Shown one piece after another: positions 43,816-52,852 of a DNA stretch of 64,000 nucleotides. Numbering within the stretch: position 1 is the stretch's first letter; each line of letters opens with the position of its first letter. The notes below the pieces were generated by a model, which ran no database searches, was not told where the DNA came from, and saw only the letters and a list, made by a program, of their open reading frames with translations. The position numbers were made by a program, and so were the translations under genes. The DNA is from Clostridiaceae bacterium AM27-36LB (GTDB taxonomy: Bacteria > Bacillota > Clostridia > Lachnospirales > Lachnospiraceae), in NCBI GenBank assembly GCA_003480725.1, contig QUJQ01000003.1:2944-66943 (forward strand), in the 5' to 3' direction.

Positions 43816-44676
43816 ATGGCAGTAATTTTACAAAACGATCAGATCTGTCGCTATATCCATACGCCAAGCTCATTTGCCCGTCAGAATCTTCTGTATATTC
43901 AGGAAACTGGACGGCTCAAGAGCCGGGACCGTCATATCAGCCGTCGGTCCCATCTGGAATCCTATCTTTTCTTTATTGTATTGTCCGGCCGCGGAACAGT
44001 CACTATCGGAAAGAACCTCTGGGAAATCGGTCCTGGCGATCATATCTTTCTGGATTGTCAGGAACCTTATGCTCACGAAAGCAGCGAGGACGATCCCTGG
44101 ACTCTCCTGTGGGTACATTTTTACGGAACTGCAATGTCCGGATATCATGCTTATTTTACCCGTCACCAGAAGGCTTCTGTCTTTCATCCGGACAGCCCTT
44201 CCGATTTTCAGTCCATCCTGGAGCAGATACTGATCCTGGAGAAAAATCGTGCCGGTAACCGAGAGCTGCTGGAAAACGAACTGCTGCACCGTCTGGTCAC
44301 ACAGATTCTGACCTGGCAGACTGAAATTCCTGTAAAAAAAGAGGATAATATCACCTCTAAACTTCTGGAGATCCGTGGATTTCTGGATGAGCACTTTACT
44401 GAAAAAATATCCCTTGATGAACTGGCAAACCTGTTCTATATCAGCAAATACCATATGTCGCGAGAATTCAAAAAAGCCTTCGGAATCACCGTTGGAAGTT
44501 ATGTCAATTCCCAACGGATCACAAAAGCAAAAGAACTATTACGTTTCAGTGATCAGCAGATTGAAACGATCGCCCGAGCCTGCGGAATCGAAGACAACAG
44601 CTATTTCAATAAAGTATTTCAAAAAGCAGAAGGAATCACTGCAAGAGAATATCGCAGAAAATGGAGGGGACAATGA
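43816..44676 (+). CDS. AraC-family transcription regulator
   Basis: A 286-residue activator type: N-terminal cupin (about 20-160) with HLESYLFFIVLSG and GPGDHIFLDCQEPYAHES, then two helix-turn-helix motifs (about 185-283): SLDELANLFYISKYHMSREFKKAFG and ETIARACGIEDNSYFNKVFQKAEG. The ATG at 43816 is seven bases after GGAGG; an ATG two codons earlier is too close to the site. The sugar ligand is unknown. Its TGA overlaps the MATE start, so both are one unit; it is divergent from gmd. Confidence 0.9.
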   Translation: MAVILQNDQICRYIHTPSSFARQNLLYIQETGRLKSRDRHISRRSHLESYLFFIVLSGRGTVTIGKNLWEIGPGDHIFLDCQEPYAHESSEDDPWTLLWVHFYGTAMSGYHAYFTRHQKASVFHPDSPSDFQSILEQILILEKNRAGNRELLENELLHRLVTQILTWQTEIPVKKEDNITSKLLEIRGFLDEHFTEKISLDELANLFYISKYHMSREFKKAFGITVGSYVNSQRITKAKELLRFSDQQIETIARACGIEDNSYFNKVFQKAEGITAREYRRKWRGQ

Positions 44677-46037
44677 TGTCAAAAGAATCCTATAAAATGG
44701 ATATGTGCAATGGCCCGGTCTTACAAAAGGTCATTGCATTTAGTTTGCCTTTGATGCTGTCAAGCTGTCTGCAGCTTCTGTTCAATGCTGCGGATGTGAT
44801 CGTGGTTGGCCGTTTTGCCGGAAGTACTTCCCTGGCAGCTGTAGGTTCCACTACTGAGCTTTTAAGCCTGCTGACCACATTATTTATCGGATTTTCCATC
44901 GGAGCCAATGTAAATGTGGCACGAACCCTTGGAAACCAGGACGATCAGGGAACGAAAGACGGCATCCACACAGCCGTCAGTGTCAGTATTTTATCTGGAT
45001 CTGCCATGATTCTATTAGGATTTTTATTTGGTCGGCCAATGCTCCAATGGATGGGGACTCCTGCCGATGTCATTGATAAAGCTTCTCTATATTTAATGAT
45101 CATTTTTATTGGTATGCCTTCCAACATGGCATATAATTTCGGCAGTGCAATCCTGCGTGCCATGGGCGATACCAAGCGGCCGCTTTATTTTCTGTCTGCT
45201 GCAGGAGTGCTAAATGTTGTCCTGAACCTGATCTTTGTGATCGTGCTTCACATGGATGTGGCCGGTGTTGCTCTGGCAACGATCCTGTCCGAGACCTTAA
45301 GTGCCGTTCTGATCCTGAATTGTCTGTGCCGGACAGATGGCCCCTGTCACCTGAACATCCGAAAGCTGTATATTCAGAAAGATCAGTTGATCCGCATGCT
45401 GCGGATCGGGCTGCCAGCCGGAATCCAGAGTGGTATGTTTTCCTTTTCCAATGTGCTGATCCAGTCCTCCATCAACTCCTTTGGTTCAGTAGTCATGGCC
45501 GGCAGCAGTGCTTCTGCCAGTATCGAAAATTTTGTATATATTTCCATGAATGGAGTTCATCAGGCAACGGTCAGCTTCGTAAGCCAGAATAACGGTGCCG
45601 GGAAACCTGAGCGGATCAATAAGATCCTTTTCTCCTGCTTAGGACTTGTCACTGTAACCGGTATCCTTATGGGTGGTACTGCCAACCTGTTTTCCAGACA
45701 GCTTCTATCCATCTACTCCACAGATCCAGCTGTGATCTCTGCCGGACAGATCCGAATGTTCTGGATCGCCATGCCGTATTTTCTATGTGGTATCATGGAA
45801 GTGGTCATGGGTGTTATGCGCGGCCTTGGATACGCGATCACACCCATGCTGGTGGCTGTCTCCGGTGCCTGTCTGTACCGGATCATCTGGCTTGCCACCA
45901 TATTTACCTGGTTCCCGACCCAGCAGGTATTGTACCTTTGCTATGCCACCTCTTGGATCCTGACCACATTGATCCACACAATTACATATCTTTACGCAAG
46001 AAAACATCATCCGCTGTTCACAAGCAAAAACGAATGA
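44676..46037 (+). CDS. MATE-family efflux transporter
   Basis: Cation-coupled exporter of drugs or metabolites with 12 predicted helices in two homologous halves (453 residues). The N-terminal half has the typical SLPLMLSSCLQLLFNAADVIVVGRFAG start; the second half begins near residue 235 with the matching LIRMLRIGLPAGIQSGMFSFSNVLIQ. Of the tandem ATGATG at 44673-44678 the second is six bases after GGAGGGG and is preferred. It is translationally coupled to the AraC regulator, which probably controls it. Confidence 0.92.
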   Translation: MSKESYKMDMCNGPVLQKVIAFSLPLMLSSCLQLLFNAADVIVVGRFAGSTSLAAVGSTTELLSLLTTLFIGFSIGANVNVARTLGNQDDQGTKDGIHTAVSVSILSGSAMILLGFLFGRPMLQWMGTPADVIDKASLYLMIIFIGMPSNMAYNFGSAILRAMGDTKRPLYFLSAAGVLNVVLNLIFVIVLHMDVAGVALATILSETLSAVLILNCLCRTDGPCHLNIRKLYIQKDQLIRMLRIGLPAGIQSGMFSFSNVLIQSSINSFGSVVMAGSSASASIENFVYISMNGVHQATVSFVSQNNGAGKPERINKILFSCLGLVTVTGILMGGTANLFSRQLLSIYSTDPAVISAGQIRMFWIAMPYFLCGIMEVVMGVMRGLGYAITPMLVAVSGACLYRIIWLATIFTWFPTQQVLYLCYATSWILTTLIHTITYLYARKHHPLFTSKNE

Positions 46038-46049
46038 TGTTCCCTGATC

Positions 46050-47951
46050 TTAACGGCGGCAGGTAAAATAAATGATCTGCCGCTGTTTTCCTATTTGATT
46101 CAATAATTCCAGTGTCCGCGCCCGCTTCTCTTCATCCAGATTCACAAAGGGATCATCCAGGATTGCCACCGATGATTCTCCTTCGCACAACGCATCCATC
46201 AGTGCAAACCGTTGCGCCAGCCGAAACAGGTCCTGCCAGCCAGTGCTGAAATATTCCGGATCACGCAGGAGTCCCTGCTGACGGATCCGAAGCTTCAGAT
46301 TCACATCCATCTCAATACTGTCCTTCCATGCCGGTTCCAGAATAGCAAGATACTCCGCTGTTTTTTCCTTCAGTGTGGTCAGATATCTTCCCAGGAATCG
46401 ATCTCTGGCTGTCTTCAGAAGTTCCAGCGTTCGGGATAACAGTTCATATTTTTGCTCCAGCTCCTGAATCTGCTCTGATAAATCCGTCAGTTTTTCTTCC
46501 AGTTCCAGACGAACCTCCGTCTGTCCCACATGTTTTCCCTGCTGTTCATAGGAATCCAGTTCCTGCTGACACTTCCGTACCTCTTTTCGATGATTCTCAC
46601 AGCTCTGACGTAGATTCTGAAACTCCCTGCTCCGCTCCCGTTCCCGCTGCCAGCACTGCTCCAGTATCTCTCCGTCTGGAAGCTGCTCCATGACATAGCC
46701 CGTTGCTTTCCGAAGCTTTTGCAGAATCGGATCCTGCTCCTGTTCTTTTCTCTCTGCTTCTGCCTCGTCCCACTGCTTTTTCAACTGCTTGCTCTGCTTC
46801 TGATACTGCTGCAGTTCTGCCACGCGTTGGTTGTAGATCTCTTTTGCAAGATGACAGGAACGCTGATTTCTGAATAACTGGAGAAATGAGGTGATTGTCG
46901 AGGCAAGACCGAGCAGTATCAAAATGCCAAACAGTGCTGTCATGAATATGATATCTGAAAAGCAACATACCATCAACACCATACCCGTCAACATCACGAT
47001 CAGACCAGTCACACCTGTCAGCATCCATTTTCTGTCGCTGTATTTCTGCTCCTGTGCACACTCACGAACCTCTTCCAATTCCGCTTTTCGTCTCTCTTCC
47101 TGCTTCTGGGCCTGCATATATTGCTGCTTCGCTGTCTGCTCCCGTTCCTGGGCAGCCTGAAACCGGAAAATCTGCTCTCGCAGCCGATCAAGCTCCTGCT
47201 CTTTCATTGGAAGCTCCTCATAGCCCGCCAGGCGCACGTTAGCTTCCTGAAGCTTCTCCTCCTGCTCCTTCAATCTCTTCTCCAACAGTTCCTGCTGCGC
47301 CTTCCAGAGCTTTTCCTGCTGAATCTCATAAGCCTCCATCTGTTCTCTGACCTGCCTTCGTTCCTCCTGAAGCTTTGCAATCTCCCCTCGATTGCCCGTC
47401 TTCTTCAGAAACTTCATGCGCTCTTCCAGAGACGCTGCTGCCCGCTCATAATTTTCAATATCGCCTGCATCCTCTTCTGCATGACTGAGCCTTGCATGCA
47501 GGCTGTCATTTACCAGCACTTCCAGCTTCCGCTGTCCAAGATAGCAGCTCCGTTCCCATGCTCCACGGTCAATATGAAATAATTCTTCTCCCAGCCGCTC
47601 CGAATAATCAGTGCTCAGAAGTCCAGTGCTCAGATCATACAGTGCAAAGGTATCATCCTTTTCTTTGCTGCCAAAGGTACGCTCTGCACGATAAGTCTTT
47701 CCATCAGCTGTAAATTCCATACTTCCACCATAAGCTCCACCCTGCCAGGGCTGATAATGGCGTCTCTCATTTTCCAGAAGAGAACGTCTGGTGGTTGCTT
47801 CCATGCCATACAGCATCGCTTTGATAAATGCCGCCATGGTGGATTTCCCCCAGCCATTTTCGCCGGTGATTGTCTGAAACCCTTCAGAAAAATCCAGTTC
47901 CATATCATGCAGTTTTCCAAAATCCGCAATCTGTATCCGTCTGATCTGCAT
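46050..47951 (-). CDS. SMC/Rad50-like ATPase (YhaN/SbcC type) with a membrane hairpin
   Basis: ABC-type ATPase split by a long coiled coil, paired with the nuclease upstream for DNA end processing. Walker A is GENGWGKST at 30-38; a Gln/Glu-rich coiled coil runs to about 305; two hydrophobic helices (about 309-329 and 334-355) sit where SbcC and Rad50 carry a zinc hook; the return coil runs to about 560; the signature region and Walker B/D-loop (AILDDPFVNLDEEKR) are near 600. The 633 residues are short for SbcC. Bacillus YhaN is known to have a similar membrane insertion. It starts one base after the nuclease stop. Confidence 0.85.
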   Translation of the reverse strand: MQIRRIQIADFGKLHDMELDFSEGFQTITGENGWGKSTMAAFIKAMLYGMEATTRRSLLENERRHYQPWQGGAYGGSMEFTADGKTYRAERTFGSKEKDDTFALYDLSTGLLSTDYSERLGEELFHIDRGAWERSCYLGQRKLEVLVNDSLHARLSHAEEDAGDIENYERAAASLEERMKFLKKTGNRGEIAKLQEERRQVREQMEAYEIQQEKLWKAQQELLEKRLKEQEEKLQEANVRLAGYEELPMKEQELDRLREQIFRFQAAQEREQTAKQQYMQAQKQEERRKAELEEVRECAQEQKYSDRKWMLTGVTGLIVMLTGMVLMVCCFSDIIFMTALFGILILLGLASTITSFLQLFRNQRSCHLAKEIYNQRVAELQQYQKQSKQLKKQWDEAEAERKEQEQDPILQKLRKATGYVMEQLPDGEILEQCWQRERERSREFQNLRQSCENHRKEVRKCQQELDSYEQQGKHVGQTEVRLELEEKLTDLSEQIQELEQKYELLSRTLELLKTARDRFLGRYLTTLKEKTAEYLAILEPAWKDSIEMDVNLKLRIRQQGLLRDPEYFSTGWQDLFRLAQRFALMDALCEGESSVAILDDPFVNLDEEKRARTLELLNQIGKQRQIIYFTCRR

Positions 47952-47952
47952 G

Positions 47953-49026
47953 CTATGCCTCTCCCTTCAGTGCCTGTATCCCAAGCTTCAATATCTCGCT
48001 TTGATCTTCCTCTGAAAGATCTGTCTCCTGAACTAACCTCACAAACTCACCCTTCAAAGACCGGTCATACTGATAATCCTCTGCTCGCACTGCGACCTTT
48101 GTCTGATCCTTGATCTTCAGAAAATAATAATCGGACTCCAGCTTCCGCTTCATCCACAGCAGATCAAGATCACACTCCGGACTTACCTGCCCCTTCAGAA
48201 CTATTTTTATCAGATCCTGCGACGGAATCTCTGTTAACTGCCCTTGTATCTGAGCCATGATCTCCTGCTCTGTATATGTCTCTGTGACTTCAATCACCAC
48301 CTCACGCAGCATCCGCTTGGCCACCAGCACAAATGTGGGCACCAGATGCTGAGCCACCGTCTCCAGCATCACATAACCCTTCGTTCCGCACTCGTCAAAC
48401 CCTCTGCCTTCCAGACATCCACTGTAACACCAGATTCCCTGTTCATCCAGCTTTTCCTGTCGGAAAGAATGCACATGCCCAAGTGCCAGATAATCAATGC
48501 CCCGTCCACGCAGATCCCGAAGTGCGATTCCTTCTTCTCCCTGACCATATTCACTGACCATTCCATGAAGCATTACAACATGTAGTTTGCCCGGATAATC
48601 AGAAAGCTCCTCCTGCAGCTGATCAGCCCATGTCGGATCCCATTCTCCTGATAATTCCATACCGGTAATGGTAATGTCTCCTTGCTCATAAGTAGTCCAT
48701 CCGTCATTAAATGTGCAGAGATTTTGTATCCTTTCTGTGGACGTCCGCTCCATCCGATCATGATTTCCTCGCAAATAATAAAACATGATCTCCGGGTGTG
48801 CCTCGATCGTATTTCTCACTACACTCTTTGTCCGGACAGACACCTGTTCCGTATCAAACAGATCTCCGCAAAGCAACATAGCTTCCACGCCTTCGCTGGA
48901 AGCACGTTCCACCATATTCACAAATGTATGCAGCAGTTCCATACGCCTCTCCTGCGCCTTCGCAGGCGGCAGCCCGGATTCCATTCTGGAATCCAGATGC
49001 AGATCCGCACAATGTATCAGTTTCAA
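47953..49026 (-). CDS. SbcD/YhaO-like metallophosphoesterase (DNA nuclease subunit)
   Basis: Mre11-type calcineurin-fold nuclease. Motifs: HCADLHLDS near residue 5-13, CGDLFDTE, RGNHDR, VVMLHGMVSEY, and LGHVHSF with the last metal His. Of 357 residues, about 250 form the phosphoesterase and the rest a capping domain. The start is TTG at 49026, seven bases after AAGGAGG and overlapping the phosphatase stop (TTGA); no ATG fits. It partners the SMC-like ATPase immediately downstream. Confidence 0.85.
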   Translation of the reverse strand: MKLIHCADLHLDSRMESGLPPAKAQERRMELLHTFVNMVERASSEGVEAMLLCGDLFDTEQVSVRTKSVVRNTIEAHPEIMFYYLRGNHDRMERTSTERIQNLCTFNDGWTTYEQGDITITGMELSGEWDPTWADQLQEELSDYPGKLHVVMLHGMVSEYGQGEEGIALRDLRGRGIDYLALGHVHSFRQEKLDEQGIWCYSGCLEGRGFDECGTKGYVMLETVAQHLVPTFVLVAKRMLREVVIEVTETYTEQEIMAQIQGQLTEIPSQDLIKIVLKGQVSPECDLDLLWMKRKLESDYYFLKIKDQTKVAVRAEDYQYDRSLKGEFVRLVQETDLSEEDQSEILKLGIQALKGEA

Positions 49027-49487
49027 TCCATGTCCTCCTTCAGGATATATGCAAGCAGCCCTTCGCAACCCTCTGACACATCCCGATATGTCTCATCAAA
49101 ATTACCGGTATACCACGGATCCGCAATATCTCCACCCCGGTTCGTATACTCCAGCAGCTTATGGATCTTATGATCTGGATCCGCTCCAACGATCCGGTTC
49201 ATATTGCGAATATTCCAGGTATCCATGCCGATCAGATAATCATATTCCTCATAATCTCCACGTGTCATCTGTCGTGCCCGATGATCTCCGCATGGGATTC
49301 CCACCTCACGCAACTTCGCACGGGTTCCATGATGCACCCCATTTCCGATCTCCTCTCTGCTGGTGGCAGCAGAATCAATGTAAAAACAGTCGAATAAGCC
49401 CCGCTTGTCCACTAAATATTGCATGACATATTGAGCCATGGTGCTGCGGCAAATATTGCCGTGGCAAATAAATAGTACTTTAATCAT
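49023..49487 (-). CDS. Low-molecular-weight protein tyrosine phosphatase, with element-supplied 5' end
   Basis: Cysteine phosphatase of 154 residues. The P-loop CHGNICRS gives catalytic Cys8 and Arg14, and DPWYTGNF gives the general acid Asp near residue 122. The start is the ATG at 49487 with GGAGAT upstream. The first ten codons end in the 10-bp attachment core; everything upstream belongs to the inserted element, and the original first codons (MTKILFICHG) are stranded 10.4 kb away at 59890-59920. The gene is therefore restored but now lies 185 bases downstream of int on the same strand, and its own promoter is gone. It leads the nuclease/ATPase pair. Confidence 0.92.
   Translation of the reverse strand: MIKVLFICHGNICRSTMAQYVMQYLVDKRGLFDCFYIDSAATSREEIGNGVHHGTRAKLREVGIPCGDHRARQMTRGDYEEYDYLIGMDTWNIRNMNRIVGADPDHKIHKLLEYTNRGGDIADPWYTGNFDETYRDVSEGCEGLLAYILKEDMD
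49457..49487 (-). other. Left attachment site (attL)
   Basis: Core TGCCGTGGCA (49457-49466) followed by 21 bases that encode the first codons of the restored phosphatase. The same 21 positions at the right end match at about 13 of 21, then the two sites differ completely beyond the core on the other side. Confidence 0.85.
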
Positions 49488-49626
49488 CTTTTCATATCTC
49501 CATTTAAGTCTTGTATTTCTTCTCAAACGCTTGATATTTCAGGGTTTTCCGACTTTTGAGTTTTCCTTTCTTTTCAAGGTATCTTCTCAAATCTTCTCGT
49601 ATTTTCTTATATTTTTCCCTGCAATC

Positions 49627-49646
49627 TTGGTAAATCCGTTGGTAAA
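49627..49646 (+). repeat. Paired TTGGTAAA repeats near the left end (integrase arm sites)
   Basis: TTGGTAAATC (49627-49636) and TTGGTAAA (49639-49646). The same pair occurs in the same orientation near the right end at 59791-59809. Tn916-type integrases bind such subterminal repeats. Confidence 0.6.
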
Positions 49647-49674
49647 GCAAGCGTCCTTACCAACGGGCTTTTTT
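49637..49674 (+). terminator. Terminator-like hairpin at the left element end
   Basis: CCGTTGGTAA (49637-49646) pairs with TTACCAACGG (49657-49666), followed by GC and six T on the plus strand, overlapping the int stop. On that strand it would stop transcripts entering from the left; it gives no T-run for int itself. Confidence 0.6.
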
Positions 49675-50872
49675 AACTATTCGCTATCCGATATACTTCT
49701 TCCTTTGCATCATCAAAATTCACATGGGTGTAAGTGTTCAAGGTTACACTGATGTCTGCGTGACCCATGATATACTGCAAGGTTTTCGGATTCATACCGG
49801 ATTTTGCCATATTAGAGCAAAAGGTGTGCCTGCATACATGAGGGGTAACTTTCGGCATCTGGATGCGATAAATTTTATTATATTTCTGAATAATATGCTC
49901 CAGATACTTTTCCCAGTGAAGGGCAACCATCGGCATATCGTTTTTATCCAGAAACAAAAATCCTGCATATCCTTCCACCATCGGTTCAACTTTTGGTGTC
50001 TTGCGGTTGGCAATGATTCTGCGAAAACACGCTGCGACAGCTTCCGTCATCGGCACATAGCGGATGCCTTTGTCAGTTTTTGGTTCTTCAATTACATACT
50101 GCATCTGTGCAGTACGCTGTAACTGATGGTCTACCTTGATACGCATTTCTCCAAACTCGATTTCTGAAACCGTCAGCCCACAGAACTCTGAGATACGAAG
50201 CCCTGTGTGAAAAAGAATATAGATTGCATCATAGTATCTGCTAAAATGTTTATCTTCCTGAATAAACTTTAGCAAATCTCTCTGCTGCTTTCGGGTAATC
50301 GCTTCTCTGGTAACAGAATCATTGACAATGACGGATGCAAGCTCAAATTCAAATGGGTTTTTACGAAGCAAATCATCGTCTACCGCCATCTGAAATGCTG
50401 GTCTGAGGACTCCCCGGATAGAATGAATGGAACTGTATCCCCGCCCATCAATTTGTTGGAGCTTAATCAACCATGCCTTTGCGTCTGACAAACGCACCTT
50501 ATCAATTCGCAGATTCCCAAAACTCTCTTTTTTCAGCATATTGATGACCGTTTTATATCCGGCAACCGTATTGTGACGAACTCCTGTTTTCAATGAAACG
50601 TACTTTTCTACCAGTTCCAAAACAGTATAGTTGCCACCGTTGGTTACGATACGGTCAAACAAATCCGCTTCAATCTGTTTTTCTTTCTCACGCAGGGAAG
50701 GCTCCCGCTTCTTCCCTTTTGGCATTGGGTCATTCTTGTCCAAACGCCAACTGTATACATTTTTCTCTTTTCCGTCCTCATCAATATAGCGGAACCGATA
50801 CCTCCCATCTTTACGCTGGTACTCGCCCTCTCGCAAAATCCGATTACGGTTATCTCGTCTTTTCTCACTCAT
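49673..50872 (-). CDS. int: Tyrosine recombinase, Tn916 integrase family
   Basis: Catalyses integration and, with Xis, excision of the element. Of 399 residues: the N-terminal arm-binding domain begins MSEKRRDNRNRIL as in Tn916 Int; a SAM-like core-binding domain spans about 80-175; catalytic residues are Arg226 (HTGLRISE), His345 and Arg348 (HVCRH), His371 (GHADIS) and Tyr381. The ATG at 50872 has AAGGAGAG upstream; an in-frame start 16 codons earlier is not needed. The family usually prefers AT-rich sites or specific genes; here the target is the phosphatase gene. Confidence 0.96.
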   Translation of the reverse strand: MSEKRRDNRNRILREGEYQRKDGRYRFRYIDEDGKEKNVYSWRLDKNDPMPKGKKREPSLREKEKQIEADLFDRIVTNGGNYTVLELVEKYVSLKTGVRHNTVAGYKTVINMLKKESFGNLRIDKVRLSDAKAWLIKLQQIDGRGYSSIHSIRGVLRPAFQMAVDDDLLRKNPFEFELASVIVNDSVTREAITRKQQRDLLKFIQEDKHFSRYYDAIYILFHTGLRISEFCGLTVSEIEFGEMRIKVDHQLQRTAQMQYVIEEPKTDKGIRYVPMTEAVAACFRRIIANRKTPKVEPMVEGYAGFLFLDKNDMPMVALHWEKYLEHIIQKYNKIYRIQMPKVTPHVCRHTFCSNMAKSGMNPKTLQYIMGHADISVTLNTYTHVNFDDAKEEVYRIANS

Positions 50873-50982
50873 CGTGAACTCTCCTTTCAAAAAAGAGAGC
50901 CAGACTTGCACTCTTATCATAGCACAAATCCAGCTCTCCGCATAGTTATATCATGTGAAATCGGTAAATCTGTCAGCTCTGT

Positions 50983-51216
50983 TTACACAGCAGTAGCCTG
51001 ATCCAGATACCGTTCAAATTTCTCACGCTTAATGAGGGCACGATTGCCGTTCATCACATAAAAATCCTCATTGGGATGTGTGTCAATAAGCGTTCTCAGT
51101 TTTCCTTCGCCGATATGATAATATCTGGCTGCTTCCTCAATGGTAAGCGTATATCTACGCCACACCGGAATATCTGAGTAATTATTTCCTTCCATGTTCA
51201 TCTTATTATTTGCCAT
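50983..51216 (-). CDS. xis: Excisionase, Tn916 Xis family
   Basis: Small DNA-binding directionality factor of 77 residues. The segment IPVWRRYTLTIEEAARYYHIGEGKLR is a winged-helix of the MerR/Xis kind, and VMNGNRALIKREKFERYLD matches the Tn916 Xis C-terminal part. It is encoded just upstream of int, same strand, 110 bases apart. Confidence 0.92.
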   Translation of the reverse strand: MANNKMNMEGNNYSDIPVWRRYTLTIEEAARYYHIGEGKLRTLIDTHPNEDFYVMNGNRALIKREKFERYLDQATAV

Positions 51217-51260
51217 AGGCAGTTATCCTCCATACATGAAAACAGCCAGACAGAGGGTGT

Positions 51261-51448
51261 CGGCAACGAAGTCCGGCAACGGGCTTCAAAAGACCTTGCA
51301 AACAATCTCAATCTGGCGATGGTTACTATTTATACTTTTCTTTTATTTTTCTGTTGTTTTGGTTGTTATAAAGGAGAAAAGCCCGGAAATAAGGGATTTC
51401 CCCTGGCAACCGGCTCGGCAACGGGATAGCAACAGGGGGTGCAACGGG
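51261..51448 (+). repeat. Iteron-like GGCAACGGG repeats between xis and the helicase gene
   Basis: Four units in a strict 12-base period start at 51404, 51416, 51428 and 51440 (consensus xGGCAACGGGxx, the last two lacking one G). Two more start at 51261 and 51274, and two inverted copies lie inside the helicase gene at 51523-51540. The 241-base gap from 51217 to 51457 has no gene. Placement beside helicase and primase genes suggests a replication origin. Confidence 0.55.
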
Positions 51449-51457
51449 CTGTCCTTT

Positions 51458-52852
51458 TCAGAAGGGAAGCTCCATCTGTTCTGTGACCTCCACAAAACCG
51501 TCCATCGTTTTTTCAGACGGATTGCCGGATTCCGTTGCCGGGTTTTCACGCTCCCAGCCCTTTTGTCTGCCGTATTCGGAAAACATTCTTGGGTTCGGGA
51601 AGTACCGCCAGCCAGAAATGCACTGGTTCATAATCTCGTTGATTTCCCGGATTTCCCATTGCTTCGGCTCGTCAAAGGCATGGTTCAAGGCTTCCTTATA
51701 GAGCTGCTTGGAGCAGACCATGCTCCCGGTGTACTTATCAAGATACGCCTGTATCATCCCGGCTTTGGTGTCCTCCGGCATAAAATCCCGCTGGTGTTCT
51801 TTGAGATACCGCTGCATGGCAGGGCTGAAAGCCAGCTTGAACCTGCCGCTTCTGTAAATTTCCATCGCTTCTGCCCACATCTGCTCGATATAGGCTCTGG
51901 AAGCGGCTTCGTCCTCCAAAATGTGAACCTCGGCTTGCTCCGGGTACACCATGACGGGGATAAAGCGGCGGTTGCCGGAACGGTCAAGGGGCAGGAAGTC
52001 AAGGGCATTGGAAGTGCCGCCAAACACGCACTGACGGGGGCGGTCTGCTGGGTGGGTTTCATAGGGTATCTTGTAAACCTCTTTCTGTCGGCTTAAAAAT
52101 GACTTGATTTCCTCAATGCTCTTGGCGTTGGCGGTTGCCATCATTTCCGACATTTCGATAATCCAGTGACCTTGCAGCTTGCGGTACACATTGTCATCGT
52201 CCAGCTTCCGCAAATCATCGGAGAACCACTCGTCCCGGACTGCCAGCAGACGGAAGAAAGTGGACTTGCCAGCCCCCTGACCGCCGACCAGACAGAGCAT
52301 GATTTCAAACTTGCACCCCGGCTGAAAGGCTCGTGAGATTGCACCCAGCAGGAACAGCTTCAATGCTTCATAGGTGTAATCGTCTGCGTCAGCCCCCAGA
52401 AAGTGCCGCAGGCAGAAGCGGATTCGCTCTGTCCCGTCCCACACAAGGGAACTTAAATAATCCCGGATGGGGTGGTACTTGTTTTCATTCGCCACAATCC
52501 CGATGGCGTTATCAATCTTTTTCTCATTGGTAAGCCCGTAGGTTTCTTCCAGATAGAGAAGCAGATACTTCATATCTGTATCGTTCAGGGCGGTGCTTTC
52601 CCTGTGGAAGCCGATGGGCTTTATGATGTCCTTGCGGTCAGTCAGGATGTTGTATGCGATAGCCCCGGAAAGCAGCGGGTCACGCTGGAATACAGTCAGG
52701 CAGTTCCGTATGCTCTGACGGACACCGCCTTTCTCGGTAGTTTCCAGCCCCTCCTTGATTTCCTCAATGCTCTGGGGTGGCTGCATGGCGTTCATGGTGT
52801 TTTTTAGTTCTTGCTGCGTCTGCGGCGGCAAGCTCTGCCATTCGCTGTTCAA
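51458..52852 (-). CDS. VapE-family replicative helicase (virulence-associated E)
   Basis: SF3-like ATPase found in mobile elements, likely the element's replication helicase. Residues about 90-450 form the VapE domain: VGGQGAGKSTFFRLL is the Walker A, WIIEMSEM the Walker B region, and FGGTSNALDFL a sensor motif; RSGNRRFIPV follows. It ends with a low-complexity tail to MELPF. Its reading frame overlaps the primase gene by about 90 bases. The first available start is TTG at 52852 with an AAGGA about ten bases upstream; ATG codons 19 and 22 codons later lack a ribosome site, so the exact start is uncertain. Confidence 0.88.
   Translation of the reverse strand: MNSEWQSLPPQTQQELKNTMNAMQPPQSIEEIKEGLETTEKGGVRQSIRNCLTVFQRDPLLSGAIAYNILTDRKDIIKPIGFHRESTALNDTDMKYLLLYLEETYGLTNEKKIDNAIGIVANENKYHPIRDYLSSLVWDGTERIRFCLRHFLGADADDYTYEALKLFLLGAISRAFQPGCKFEIMLCLVGGQGAGKSTFFRLLAVRDEWFSDDLRKLDDDNVYRKLQGHWIIEMSEMMATANAKSIEEIKSFLSRQKEVYKIPYETHPADRPRQCVFGGTSNALDFLPLDRSGNRRFIPVMVYPEQAEVHILEDEAASRAYIEQMWAEAMEIYRSGRFKLAFSPAMQRYLKEHQRDFMPEDTKAGMIQAYLDKYTGSMVCSKQLYKEALNHAFDEPKQWEIREINEIMNQCISGWRYFPNPRMFSEYGRQKGWERENPATESGNPSEKTMDGFVEVTEQMELPF

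Noticed and set aside
51194..52096. A 300-codon open frame on the plus strand
   Set aside because: It is antisense to the VapE gene, has no ribosome site and starts inside xis; its upstream part covers the iteron-like gap. VapE has clear motifs on the other strand.
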